From contig DFBQ01000041.1 in the NCBI GenBank assembly GCA_002367355.1, positions 843-21,420 on the forward strand: a DNA stretch of 20,578 bases, written 5' to 3'. The stretch comes from Deltaproteobacteria bacterium UBA3076. Its GTDB lineage: Bacteria > Desulfobacterota > Dissulfuribacteria > Dissulfuribacterales > UBA3076. The position numbers and the translations under genes are program-made. The number at the start of each line of letters is the position of its first letter. The first letter of the stretch is position 1. Shown here in pieces: positions 1-7,214 of this stretch. A model generated the notes under the pieces. It searched no databases. It saw only the letters and a program-made list of their open reading frames with translations, and was not told the origin of the DNA.

Positions 1-24
1 TGGGTTTTTTCAGCGGAATCATTC

Positions 25-1104
25 TTAAAACCTCAATCGCCTCATCAAGACAAAACCCATTGTGATAAGCGCAAGGTGCACCATCCAAGGCGCAAAAAAT
101 GCCGGAACCATGCCGGTTTTACCCAAGGTAAGGGCAAAGCTCCAGGTTACCCATGCAGCAAAACCAATAGCCACTCCTAACCCCAGGCCCAGTGAAAGAC
201 CTCCACGCTCCTTGAACAGTGTAATGGTCAATCCGACCAAAAGCAGACTGCATCCTAAAAACGGATATAGGATCTGTCCCCACAATACAGTCTCTTGCTC
301 TTTTGCAGAATATCCGGACTGTTTCAGCCTTTGGACACTCCGCCAGAGAGAAACCATATCCATCTGTGCCGGGGGTGTCTTAACAGCAACAAAGTCCTCA
401 GGTGCCTCTGCAAGATCGAGATTCAAGGTCTCAAAGGTGTCAACAGAATATGCGGATTCTTTCCCCTTTCTCAATTTACGTAGTCCATGTTTAAAAATCC
501 ACTCATCTCCTGAATATATGGCTTCCGATGCCGCCACGAGTTGCTTAATCACATATTCTTTGTCATATGAAAACCATTGAACGTTTTTTAGCCTTTGGGC
601 GTCCGGGCTCCCGAGTTCTGTGGCCCATATGCTGTTGTCACCCAGGAAAAAAAGCCTGTTTCCCTTCAGCATCCCCCTGGGCGGTCTTTTGTTGACCTCT
701 ACCTGAAATATTGCATGGGCCCTTTCTGTTGCTTTAGGGATGTATAATGCCTTTAAGGTGACCAGTATCGCTGACAGAAAAAATGCCGCAAGCAATAAAG
801 GCAATATTACTTTCCATGGCTTAACTCCAAGGGAGCGCATAGCAAGTAGCTCCAAATGTCTTGAAAGAAGCATGATACTTAGAAGCCCTGCAAGTAAAAC
901 AGCCAAGGGTGTCAGATCATAGAGTATTTTGGGTATTGATAGGAGAAAGTAGGCCAGAGCTGAGGACATGGGCGCATTTGCCTCGATGAAATCATCCAGC
1001 CTCTCAAACACCTCAATCAGGAGATATATCCCGATCAGTCCCGGAAGGACCAGTGCGAACATTAAAAAGAAGTTGCGAAGCAAATACCGGCTAAGCACAC
1101 TCAT
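25..1104 (-). CDS. lptG: LptG, LPS export ABC transporter permease
   Basis: Inner-membrane permease of the LptB2FG transporter, which extracts lipopolysaccharide from the inner membrane and passes it to the LptC/LptA bridge. The 359-residue product has the YjgP/YjgQ family layout: an N-terminal membrane segment after a short RYLLRNFF stretch, the conserved FERLDDFIEANAP region, two further hydrophobic segments to about residue 125, a soluble periplasmic beta-rich domain (about 135-270), and three C-terminal membrane segments. The start is the ATG at 1104-1102, which overlaps the lptF stop as ATGA. An open frame continues 25 codons upstream, but that stretch lies inside lptF and looks nothing like the family N-terminus. 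The stop is TAA at 27-25. The LptG rather than LptF assignment rests on order and on the FERLD motif, and is fairly secure. No terminator is visible in the few bases beyond the gene. Confidence 0.93.
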   Translation of the reverse strand: MSVLSRYLLRNFFLMFALVLPGLIGIYLLIEVFERLDDFIEANAPMSSALAYFLLSIPKILYDLTPLAVLLAGLLSIMLLSRHLELLAMRSLGVKPWKVILPLLLAAFFLSAILVTLKALYIPKATERAHAIFQVEVNKRPPRGMLKGNRLFFLGDNSIWATELGSPDAQRLKNVQWFSYDKEYVIKQLVAASEAIYSGDEWIFKHGLRKLRKGKESAYSVDTFETLNLDLAEAPEDFVAVKTPPAQMDMVSLWRSVQRLKQSGYSAKEQETVLWGQILYPFLGCSLLLVGLTITLFKERGGLSLGLGLGVAIGFAAWVTWSFALTLGKTGMVPAFFAPWMVHLALITMGFVLMRRLRF

Positions 1105-2198
1105 GCTAGCGGCCCCCGTCTGTACAGCAGAATTATCAATCCAACGGTTATGCCGGTAAAGATGAAATTGGGTGCCCATAGGGCAATAACAGGTGAAATG
1201 TTGCCTGTATCGGCCAAGCTGGCTGCAAAGGCCACTGAAAGGTAGTAGCCCAGAAATGCCGTAAGCCCTAAGGCAATTCCTCCCGAAAGTCCGGTTCTTC
1301 CGAACAGTATACCCAACGGTGCCGCCATTATGCCCAGGATCAGGGCACCTATAGGTACTGCCAGTCTCTCGTGAAACTCGGTAAGATAGTGCACCTTGTG
1401 TTTGGCGGATGTGTCAGGGTCTGAGGCAGCTTTAAGCAGGTCCTTCAGTCCCAGCTCACCTCTTTTTTGCTTACGGTCCTTACCCGGCAGGCTGAGACGA
1501 AGGGCATAGGAGTCAAAATCAAGAGTATCGGTCTTTCTATAATCATCACTTATGCGGTTCAGTGTGCCGTGCCTCAGTCGCAAACCCACTGCCAAGCCGC
1601 CTGGCTGAGCAATAAGTTCTCCATCACGTGCCAGGATTTGGTTGGCCATCTGCTTTTTCCGGGCATCTCGTATATAAACTCCCTTGAAACGGTGACCTTG
1701 ATCCAGGCTCTCATCGACATACATGGTAAGCCCGGACATTGGGCTCAAAAAGGCTTTTTCCGGAATTCCCCTGGCCAAGCTACGTTCAGTTAATTCCCTA
1801 ATAAAACTCCTGGATACTGATTTTGCCTTTGGAATTACACTAACTGACAAAAAAAAGCTTAGCAGCCAAGCTGTCATTGAGACCGCAATCACAGGTATGA
1901 TGAGCTTTCTAATGCCTGCACCGCATGCAAATAGTGCAAGTATCTCACTGTCCCTGGAAAGACGCAAAAATCCCAGAAGTACACCTAACAACGTGGCCAT
2001 AGGAAACACAAGAGCCCAAAATGTCGGAAGCACCAGGATAGCAAATCTACCAAATTCGGCTGGCTTTATCCCTGCCCTGAGCAAAGTTTCCAAAAGGGGC
2101 AACAGGCTACCCAGCAACAAAAGGACGCTGAGTGCGCAAAAGGAAAACAGAAAAGGCAGGGCCATTTCCCTTAAGAGCATTTTAGATAATAAAGACAT
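1101..2198 (-). CDS. lptF: LptF, LPS export ABC transporter permease
   Basis: Second permease half of LptB2FG, 365 residues, expected to pair with LptG and the cytosolic ATPase LptB (not in this window). Three N-terminal membrane segments (about 12-32, 50-75, 100-125) precede a periplasmic jellyroll-like domain (about 130-265). Three C-terminal membrane segments begin after the conserved FHERLAVPIGALILGIMAAPLG region. Start ATG at 2198 has a GGAG ribosome binding site five bases upstream (read on the minus strand). It is first in a two-gene operon with lptG and shares four bases with it. It is divergent from purL, with 138 bp between the two starts. The family call is strong; F versus G is by position and motif. 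Confidence 0.92.
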   Translation of the reverse strand: MSLLSKMLLREMALPFLFSFCALSVLLLLGSLLPLLETLLRAGIKPAEFGRFAILVLPTFWALVFPMATLLGVLLGFLRLSRDSEILALFACGAGIRKLIIPVIAVSMTAWLLSFFLSVSVIPKAKSVSRSFIRELTERSLARGIPEKAFLSPMSGLTMYVDESLDQGHRFKGVYIRDARKKQMANQILARDGELIAQPGGLAVGLRLRHGTLNRISDDYRKTDTLDFDSYALRLSLPGKDRKQKRGELGLKDLLKAASDPDTSAKHKVHYLTEFHERLAVPIGALILGIMAAPLGILFGRTGLSGGIALGLTAFLGYYLSVAFAASLADTGNISPVIALWAPNFIFTGITVGLIILLYRRGPLA

Positions 2199-2211
2199 AA
2201 GGCTCCATAAC

Positions 2212-2223
2212 AGGAAATTTCCT
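2212..2223. promoter_or_regulatory. Perfect 12-bp palindrome upstream of lptF
   Basis: AGGAAATTTCCT is a perfect dyad 13 bases before the lptF start codon, just outside its GGAG ribosome binding site and in the lptF/purL divergent region. A repressor site for lptFG is possible. No factor is recognised, and a palindrome this short can arise by chance. Confidence 0.3.
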
Positions 2224-2277
2224 AAATCACAATCAATCTTGCTCTAATGGAAAAGATGGGATAAACAAGAAACAATA

Positions 2278-2322
2278 CTACACAACACCAATTGCAATCT
2301 GTGCTTTGCAGGTGTCGTGTAG
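2278..2322 (+). promoter_or_regulatory. Long hairpin in purL leader
   Basis: CTACACAACACC at 2278-2289 pairs with GGTGTCGTGTAG at 2311-2322, 11 of 12 positions (one A/C mismatch). Inside it TGCAA (2293-2297) pairs with TTGCA (2306-2310), leaving an 8-base loop and a 3-base bulge on one side. The structure ends six bases before the GGAG ribosome binding site (2328-2331) of purL. It has no U-run, so it is not a normal intrinsic terminator. It may control purL translation, or act as DNA as a divergent operator. It does not match a purine riboswitch core that I can recognise. Confidence 0.4.
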
Positions 2323-2336
2323 CATATGGAGAAATT

Positions 2337-5300
2337 ATGCCCCATCGTATAGAAGTTACATTAAAATTTCATTTTCAAGATCCGCAAGGTCTTAAGACCG
2401 CCCGGCAGTGTCGCGAGGACCTCAAGCTGGAGGTCTCCGGCATCAGAACCATCAAGGTCTATCTTATCGATACCGACCTCTCAGAGGAACAACTGAGGGC
2501 TGTTGCAGAAGGTCTTTTTTCCGATCCGGTGATCCAGGTAGCGGCAATAAACCGCCCTCTGGCCCTGGAGCTGGCCAAGAAACGTGATTTTTTCTGGGAC
2601 TGGCTGATAGAATGCGGTTTCAGACCAGGGGTCACGGACAATGAAGGTCGTACTGCAAGGGAGGCCCTTGAGTTGGTTATCGGTCGCAAACTGGGACCGG
2701 ACCAAGGAGTGTACACCTCTACCCAGTACTGTATTAAGGGAAAGCTTACCTACGATCAGGTAAAAAAGCTGGCAAATGGGCTTCTTGCCAATGATCTGAT
2801 ACAGAGGACCACCATAGTCTCAAGGGATATACTTGGTAAAGTTTGGTCGGAGAGACAGAGCCCTTTCTATTCGGTCCCCAAGGTTAGAGAGAAGGCTTCA
2901 GTAGAAGTAAAGGAGATAGATCTTTCTGTGCTAACGGATGAGGAGCTGGTAGCCATGTCAAAAGACAGGGTATTGGCACTCAATCTCAAGGAGATGAAAC
3001 AGATAAGGGAGTATGTCCAAAGACCTGATGTGCAGGAAAAAAGGGCAAAAGTCGGGCTTACGGGACGACTTACCGACCTTGAACTTGAGGCCCTTGCCCA
3101 GACCTGGTCTGAACACTGCAAACACAAGATTTTTAACTCCATCATTAATTACAGGAATGAAGAAGGAAAAAAGACAGTAATTGAGAGCCTTTTTGATACT
3201 TATATCCAGGCAGGGACCAGGGAGATCCGCAACAGGCTGGGATCTAATGATTGGTGTCTTTCTGTATTTAAAGACAATGCCGGTGTGATCCGATTCAACG
3301 ATCGTTATAATGTTGTTTTTAAGGTTGAGACCCATAACAGCCCTTCGGCCCTTGATCCCTATGGCGGTGCCCTTACAGGGATCGTAGGGGTGAACAGGGA
3401 CCCGTTTGGGACTGGAATGGGGGCAAAGCTGATATTCAACACCAATGTATTTTGCTTCGGGCCTCCGGATTACGACATGCCCCTTCCCAAAGGACTGCTT
3501 CACCCTAAACGCATATTCGAAGGCGTACGAGAAGGTGTTGAACACGGGGGTAACCAGAGTGGCATCCCTACAGTAAACGGGTCTATCCTCTTCGACGAGC
3601 GCTACCTGGGCAAACCCCTTGTCTTCTGCGGCACAGGGGGCATGATGCCAAAGGAGATTTGCAACAGGCCCAGCCAAGAAAAAAATGCCCGCCCGGGAGA
3701 CGCCATAGTCATGTGCGGTGGCCGCATAGGAAAAGATGGTATCCACGGAGCAACCTTCTCCTCCGAGGAGCTGCATGAGGGTTCCCCGGCTACGGCAGTG
3801 CAGATAGGAGATCCCATAACGCAGAAGAAGATGACAGACTTTCTCCTAAGGGCACGAGACCTTTGCCTGTACAGTTCCATTACTGATAATGGCGCAGGAG
3901 GTCTTTCGTCCTCTGTGGGTGAGATGGCACAGGAGACAAACGGGTTTGAGCTCTATCTTGACAGGGCACCATTGAAATATCCGGGGCTTCAGCCATGGGA
4001 AATACTGCTTTCCGAGGCCCAGGAGCGGATGACCGTGGCAGTTCCCAAGGAAAAACTGGACGAGTTCATGGGCCTTGCAAAGAAAATGGATGTTGAAGCC
4101 ACGGTTCTCGGGAACTTCACCGACTCGGGAAAATTTCACAGCCTGTACCAGGGAAAGACCGCGGCATATCTGGACCTGGACTTTGTGCACAACGGACTTC
4201 CCAGGCTTGAACTCACTGCAGTGTGGACCCCCCCCGTAAATGAGGAACCCGAGCTGCCTGAACCTATAGATCTCGGCGCAGAGCTCAAGGCCTTGCTTTC
4301 TCGCTATAACGTGTGCAGCAAGGAGTATGTAGTCCGCCAGTATGACCATGAGGTCCAAGGAGGGAGCGTTATAAAGCCTCTCACAGGGGCAAAGGACGAC
4401 GGCCCGAGCGATGCCGCGGTCTTGAGGCCGGACCTTGAATCCCTCGAAGGCTTGGTGGTAGCCCATGGGATCTGTCCTCGCTACAGCGACATAGACACCT
4501 TTCACATGGTGTGCTGCGCGGTTGATGAGGCAGTAAGAAACGCCATATCTGTAGGAGGCAGCCTGGACCTTATGGCCGGCCTTGACAACTTCTGCTGGTG
4601 CGACCCGGTCCAGTCGGAAAAGACCCCGGACGGTCATTACAAATTGGCTCAGTTGGTAAGAGCAAACCAGGCCCTGTACCAGATTTGTACTACTTATGGT
4701 GTGCCATGCATCTCAGGCAAAGATAGCATGAAAAACGATGCTACTATCGGCGGGGTAAAGATATCCATCCCGCCTACCCTGCTATTCTCGGTAGTAAGCC
4801 GCATACAAGATGTGCGTCTTGCAGTAACCATGGATGCAAAACACCCGGGAGACTTGGTCTATGTGCTCGGAGCAACTTATCCTGAGCTGGGTGCTTCTGA
4901 ATACCACGCCAGGTATAATTATATTGGATACAATGTACCGAAAGTAAGGATGAAAGACGCGCTGGCCAGGTACCGTGCCCTTTCAGATGCCATATATCAG
5001 GGCATTGTGTCATCCTGCCATGACTGTTCTGACGGTGGATTGGGAATTTCACTGGCGGAGGTCGCTTTCAGTGGTGACCTGGGTATGGTAATAGACTTAG
5101 GTGCTGTAATTGCCGAAGACGTCGACCGCCTGGACACATTGCTCTTTAGTGAAAGCCAGAGCCGCTTTGTTGTTACCATTAGGAAAGAGTATCAACAGTC
5201 TTTTGAGAATACAATGAGAGATACAGGCTGTGCCATGGTAGGCGAGGTGATCAAAAAGCCCTCATTAGTACTTGAATATTCGGGAAAAATAGTAGTAAAT

Positions 5301-5351
5301 GAGAGCCTGAGCTCCTTAAAGGATGCCTGGAAAAGACCCTTGGCCTGGTAG
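2337..5351 (+). CDS. purL: PurSL fusion, phosphoribosylformylglycinamidine synthase without glutaminase domain
   Basis: Fourth step of purine synthesis: ATP-dependent conversion of FGAR and ammonia from glutamine to FGAM. The product is 1004 residues. Residues 1 to about 170 look like two tandem PurS-like halves. A linker follows, then the FGAM synthase signature with SEHCKHK at about 258-264. The first AIR-synthase-type half carries ETHNSP and the DPYGG loop, and the middle carries DNGAGGLSSSVGEMAQE. The second half carries GKDSMKND. The protein ends soon after the last AIRS-like domain, with no class I amidotransferase triad, so a separate PurQ must supply ammonia. The start is ATG 2337, preceded by GGAG with a five-base gap. 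An ATG 45 bases earlier lies inside the leader hairpin and has no good ribosome binding site. This architecture is often annotated as an AIR synthase-related protein in Desulfobacterota. Confidence 0.93.
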   Translation: MPHRIEVTLKFHFQDPQGLKTARQCREDLKLEVSGIRTIKVYLIDTDLSEEQLRAVAEGLFSDPVIQVAAINRPLALELAKKRDFFWDWLIECGFRPGVTDNEGRTAREALELVIGRKLGPDQGVYTSTQYCIKGKLTYDQVKKLANGLLANDLIQRTTIVSRDILGKVWSERQSPFYSVPKVREKASVEVKEIDLSVLTDEELVAMSKDRVLALNLKEMKQIREYVQRPDVQEKRAKVGLTGRLTDLELEALAQTWSEHCKHKIFNSIINYRNEEGKKTVIESLFDTYIQAGTREIRNRLGSNDWCLSVFKDNAGVIRFNDRYNVVFKVETHNSPSALDPYGGALTGIVGVNRDPFGTGMGAKLIFNTNVFCFGPPDYDMPLPKGLLHPKRIFEGVREGVEHGGNQSGIPTVNGSILFDERYLGKPLVFCGTGGMMPKEICNRPSQEKNARPGDAIVMCGGRIGKDGIHGATFSSEELHEGSPATAVQIGDPITQKKMTDFLLRARDLCLYSSITDNGAGGLSSSVGEMAQETNGFELYLDRAPLKYPGLQPWEILLSEAQERMTVAVPKEKLDEFMGLAKKMDVEATVLGNFTDSGKFHSLYQGKTAAYLDLDFVHNGLPRLELTAVWTPPVNEEPELPEPIDLGAELKALLSRYNVCSKEYVVRQYDHEVQGGSVIKPLTGAKDDGPSDAAVLRPDLESLEGLVVAHGICPRYSDIDTFHMVCCAVDEAVRNAISVGGSLDLMAGLDNFCWCDPVQSEKTPDGHYKLAQLVRANQALYQICTTYGVPCISGKDSMKNDATIGGVKISIPPTLLFSVVSRIQDVRLAVTMDAKHPGDLVYVLGATYPELGASEYHARYNYIGYNVPKVRMKDALARYRALSDAIYQGIVSSCHDCSDGGLGISLAEVAFSGDLGMVIDLGAVIAEDVDRLDTLLFSESQSRFVVTIRKEYQQSFENTMRDTGCAMVGEVIKKPSLVLEYSGKIVVNESLSSLKDAWKRPLAW

Positions 5352-5400
5352 GGATTCAGAGCTTAATCACCAGTGACAGATAATAAGAAAAATAGGTATC

Positions 5401-5536
5401 TTCTCAATAAGTTTGGGTATGTTGATTAGATACACGCTTGCTGGATTCCCGCCTACGCGGGAATGACGGGCAATAAAAACATTCGTCATTCCCGCGTAGG
5501 CGGGAATCCAGGTACATCACCCGGACTTATTGAGAA
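5401..5536. mobile_element. MITE copy 1 (palindromic, TA-flanked)
   Basis: A 136-bp non-coding element with perfect 12-bp terminal inverted repeats, TTCTCAATAAGT at 5401-5412 and its complement at 5525-5536. Similarity continues inward as a GGGT block after two variable bases. TA lies two bases outside each end (5397-5398 and 5539-5540), as for IS630/Tc1-mariner insertions. The centre is a perfect 28-bp inverted repeat (5441-5468 and 5484-5511) around a 15-base loop. Each arm contains ATTCCC, eight bases, GGGAAT, the pattern of the Neisseria dRS3 repeat. A second copy lies at 20436-20575. No transposase is present in the window, so it must have been moved in trans. Confidence 0.8.
5441..5511. 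repeat. Perfect 28-bp inverted repeat with dRS3-like cores
   Basis: Arms 5441-5468 and 5484-5511 are exact reverse complements, separated by 15 bases. Each arm contains ATTCCC-N8-GGGAAT, itself nearly palindromic, so several folds are possible. As RNA the whole would form a very stable stem after purL. It could slow or terminate transcription, although no T-tract follows it. Confidence 0.85.
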
Positions 5537-6027
5537 CTTACAAAAATATTCTGTCAGAAGAGGCATTTCTCATACTTCACTCAGGAGAAATTCCAGAGGT
5601 CGCATATTACGGCTCAATCCATTACCTTACCGAAGATCCTGAAGGGCCTTTGCTTAATATTGAACCGCGGGATCTCATATCCCTTGAGGAGGCTGTTGTT
5701 CATCGCTACAGGACTATTATTCTGAGAGACCTCATACCTGGAAATCGGGACAGGAGTATTTACCGGGGGCTGAAAAGATGTACGGCTAACTGGAAGCGCC
5801 TTGTCAACTTTTCCGATAAAAGAAGTATAGACATTTCCTCCATACGTAAAGAGGTAATCGAGGCCTTGAAGGACTTTTTAAGCCAGGAAATTATGGACGT
5901 AAGCTCAGGCAAAAGAAAGACCTGTATAAATTGCTCTTATTCCGTATTGACAGAATTGGCATGCGGCCTGGGTTTGTCAAAAGATGATCTGCCCGCAAAG
6001 GAAAAATTTGAAGGATTGAGGAATTGA
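5530..6027 (+). CDS. Unknown protein, 5' end apparently replaced by a MITE
   Basis: I do not recognise this protein. The open frame gives 165 residues, mostly charged and helical in character, with a CINC pair at 132-135 and further Cys at 84 and 145. It has no signal peptide or membrane segment. The only usable upstream start is a TTG at 5530 inside the right terminal repeat of the MITE, with at best a GGA four bases before it. The frame is closed by a TAG at 5497 within the element. There is no ATG near the 5' end. Removing the element together with one TA joins this frame to a GTG at 5373, 22 bases after the purL stop, giving a continuous frame of about 170 codons. The gene is therefore either disrupted or now reinitiates from element sequence. 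Its last codons run into a GAAGGATTGAGG direct repeat. Confidence 0.6.
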   Translation: MRTYKNILSEEAFLILHSGEIPEVAYYGSIHYLTEDPEGPLLNIEPRDLISLEEAVVHRYRTIILRDLIPGNRDRSIYRGLKRCTANWKRLVNFSDKRSIDISSIRKEVIEALKDFLSQEIMDVSSGKRKTCINCSYSVLTELACGLGLSKDDLPAKEKFEGLRN

Positions 6028-6095
6028 AGGATTGAGGGAACTATTTTTTTATGATTTAGAAATTGAGGGTATCGTATTGGTTTTAATTCCTCAAT
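6010..6095. repeat. GAAGGATTGAGG direct repeat with inverted partner
   Basis: GAAGGATTGAGG occurs at 6010-6021 and again at 6026-6037. The first copy overlaps ATTGAGGAATT (6015-6025), which has an exact inverted partner AATTCCTCAAT at 6085-6095. The stretch spans the end of the unknown gene, whose stop is at 6025-6027, and reaches to just before the next start at 6105. It resembles a small interspersed repeat rather than a terminator: the arms are 59 bases apart, with a T-run inside rather than after. Confidence 0.5.
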
Positions 6096-6104
6096 TCAGT
6101 AACT

Positions 6105-7193
6105 ATGAATAGTAGCCGCAACAACAACAAATTAGTGACTTTCCTGGCCATAGGGCTTGCAGGGCTGATTCTTGCCATGGGGCTGAGGCTCTTTCTCCCA
6201 TTTTTTGAGCCGATAGCCTGGGCCATTATATTGGGGCTTTTTTTCTATCCGATATACAGATGGATGAGACGAACTCTTAAGGTATCCGAAGGCTTGGCGT
6301 CTCTGGGGATGTGTATTCTTATAATCGCTTTTATTATAATTCCGGTCTTTGCACTTTTGGGAAGTCTGACTACCGAGGTAATAAGAGTATACACCGAGGT
6401 ACAGGAGGACCTCCAGACTGGCGATTTTAACATAGTGCCGGATAAGGACAAATCTCCCATACTTAACAAGACAGTGACTAACGCCCTTGATATCCTCAAG
6501 ACTCATGAGACAAGGGTCAAGGAAATATTAATTGATCTCTCAAAAAAGATGGGTGAATTTTTCCTAAAGCAGGGGACAGTGATGTTCAAAAATGTAGCCA
6601 ACATCATCTTCAAGGCCGCCCTGATGCTGATAACACTTTTCTATATTTTTAAAGATGGGGAGCGAATGCTTCAGACCCTTAAAGACCTGTTGCCTCTACC
6701 AAGGCGTGATGTGGAAAACTTTGCAAAGGTCATGGAGGACGTCTTGTCTGCCACCCTTTACGGGAACCTGCTAAACGCAGTTATACAAGGGAGTCTTGGC
6801 TTCTTTATCATGTGGTCGCTGGATTTCTCTGCTTCTCTTCTCTGGGGCATGATAATGGGGTTTACTACCTTTATACCAATGATAGGACCAGCCCTGGTAT
6901 GGCTCCCTGCCGCAATATACCTGTTCTTGGCAGGATTCTATCTTAAGGCCGCAATACTCCTTGCTTTCAGTATACTGATAATCAGCCAAATAGACTATTT
7001 CCTGAGGCCCCTCTTTATTAGCGGCAAGACCCAGATACACCCCCTTATCCTGTTTTTTAGCATACTGGGAGGGCTTAGCGTCTTTGGTTTCCTCGGGTTA
7101 ATACTCGGGCCGATACTGATGGCCCTGTGCGTGTCTATTCTCGAACTCTACCGGCTGAATTCCCTGGGCCGGACGCGGGAAAAGGAAGCTTGA
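6105..7193 (+). CDS. AI-2E family transporter (UPF0118/DUF20 membrane protein)
   Basis: Integral inner-membrane protein of the AI-2E transporter family (PF01594), 362 residues, a usual family length. Hydrophobic segments occur near 10-30, 33-50 and 62-85. A soluble amphipathic stretch (about 90-160) follows, then a segment near 165-182 and a cluster of four from about 205 to 345, giving the expected eight or so. The conserved KDGERM motif after the fourth segment and the FIPMIGP region in the C-terminal bundle are present. Members have been tied to autoinducer-2 export, Na+/H+ antiport and other substrates, so the substrate here cannot be stated. Start ATG 6105 has a poor ribosome binding site. 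It appears to lead the gene run that ends with the Xer recombinase; the next gene starts 21 bases after its stop. Confidence 0.88.
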   Translation: MNSSRNNNKLVTFLAIGLAGLILAMGLRLFLPFFEPIAWAIILGLFFYPIYRWMRRTLKVSEGLASLGMCILIIAFIIIPVFALLGSLTTEVIRVYTEVQEDLQTGDFNIVPDKDKSPILNKTVTNALDILKTHETRVKEILIDLSKKMGEFFLKQGTVMFKNVANIIFKAALMLITLFYIFKDGERMLQTLKDLLPLPRRDVENFAKVMEDVLSATLYGNLLNAVIQGSLGFFIMWSLDFSASLLWGMIMGFTTFIPMIGPALVWLPAAIYLFLAGFYLKAAILLAFSILIISQIDYFLRPLFISGKTQIHPLILFFSILGGLSVFGFLGLILGPILMALCVSILELYRLNSLGRTREKEA

Positions 7194-7210
7194 GTATCTT
7201 TGAGTATCTT
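7191..7210. repeat. 10-bp exact tandem duplication
   Basis: TGAGTATCTT is repeated head to tail at 7191-7200 and 7201-7210. The first copy carries the TGA stop of the upstream gene. One copy would leave only 11 bases before the next start, so the duplication has widened this intergenic gap to 21 bases. Confidence 0.8.
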
Positions 7211-7214
7211 ATAG

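Noticed and set aside
1105..1179. In-frame 25-codon extension of lptG upstream of ATG 1104
   Set aside because: It lies inside the 3' end of lptF, is polar and basic, and does not resemble the family N-terminus. The ATGA overlap gives the better start.
3846..4637. Long antisense open frame inside purL, and a similar one at 2958-3776
   Set aside because: Both are on the opposite strand of a clearly coding gene with intact motifs. Their products have no recognisable domain and look like frame shadows.
5441..5511. MITE stem considered as the intrinsic terminator of purL
   Set aside because: The stem is strong, but no T-tract follows and the outer terminal repeats and TA flanks explain it as a mobile element. 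It may still affect transcription.
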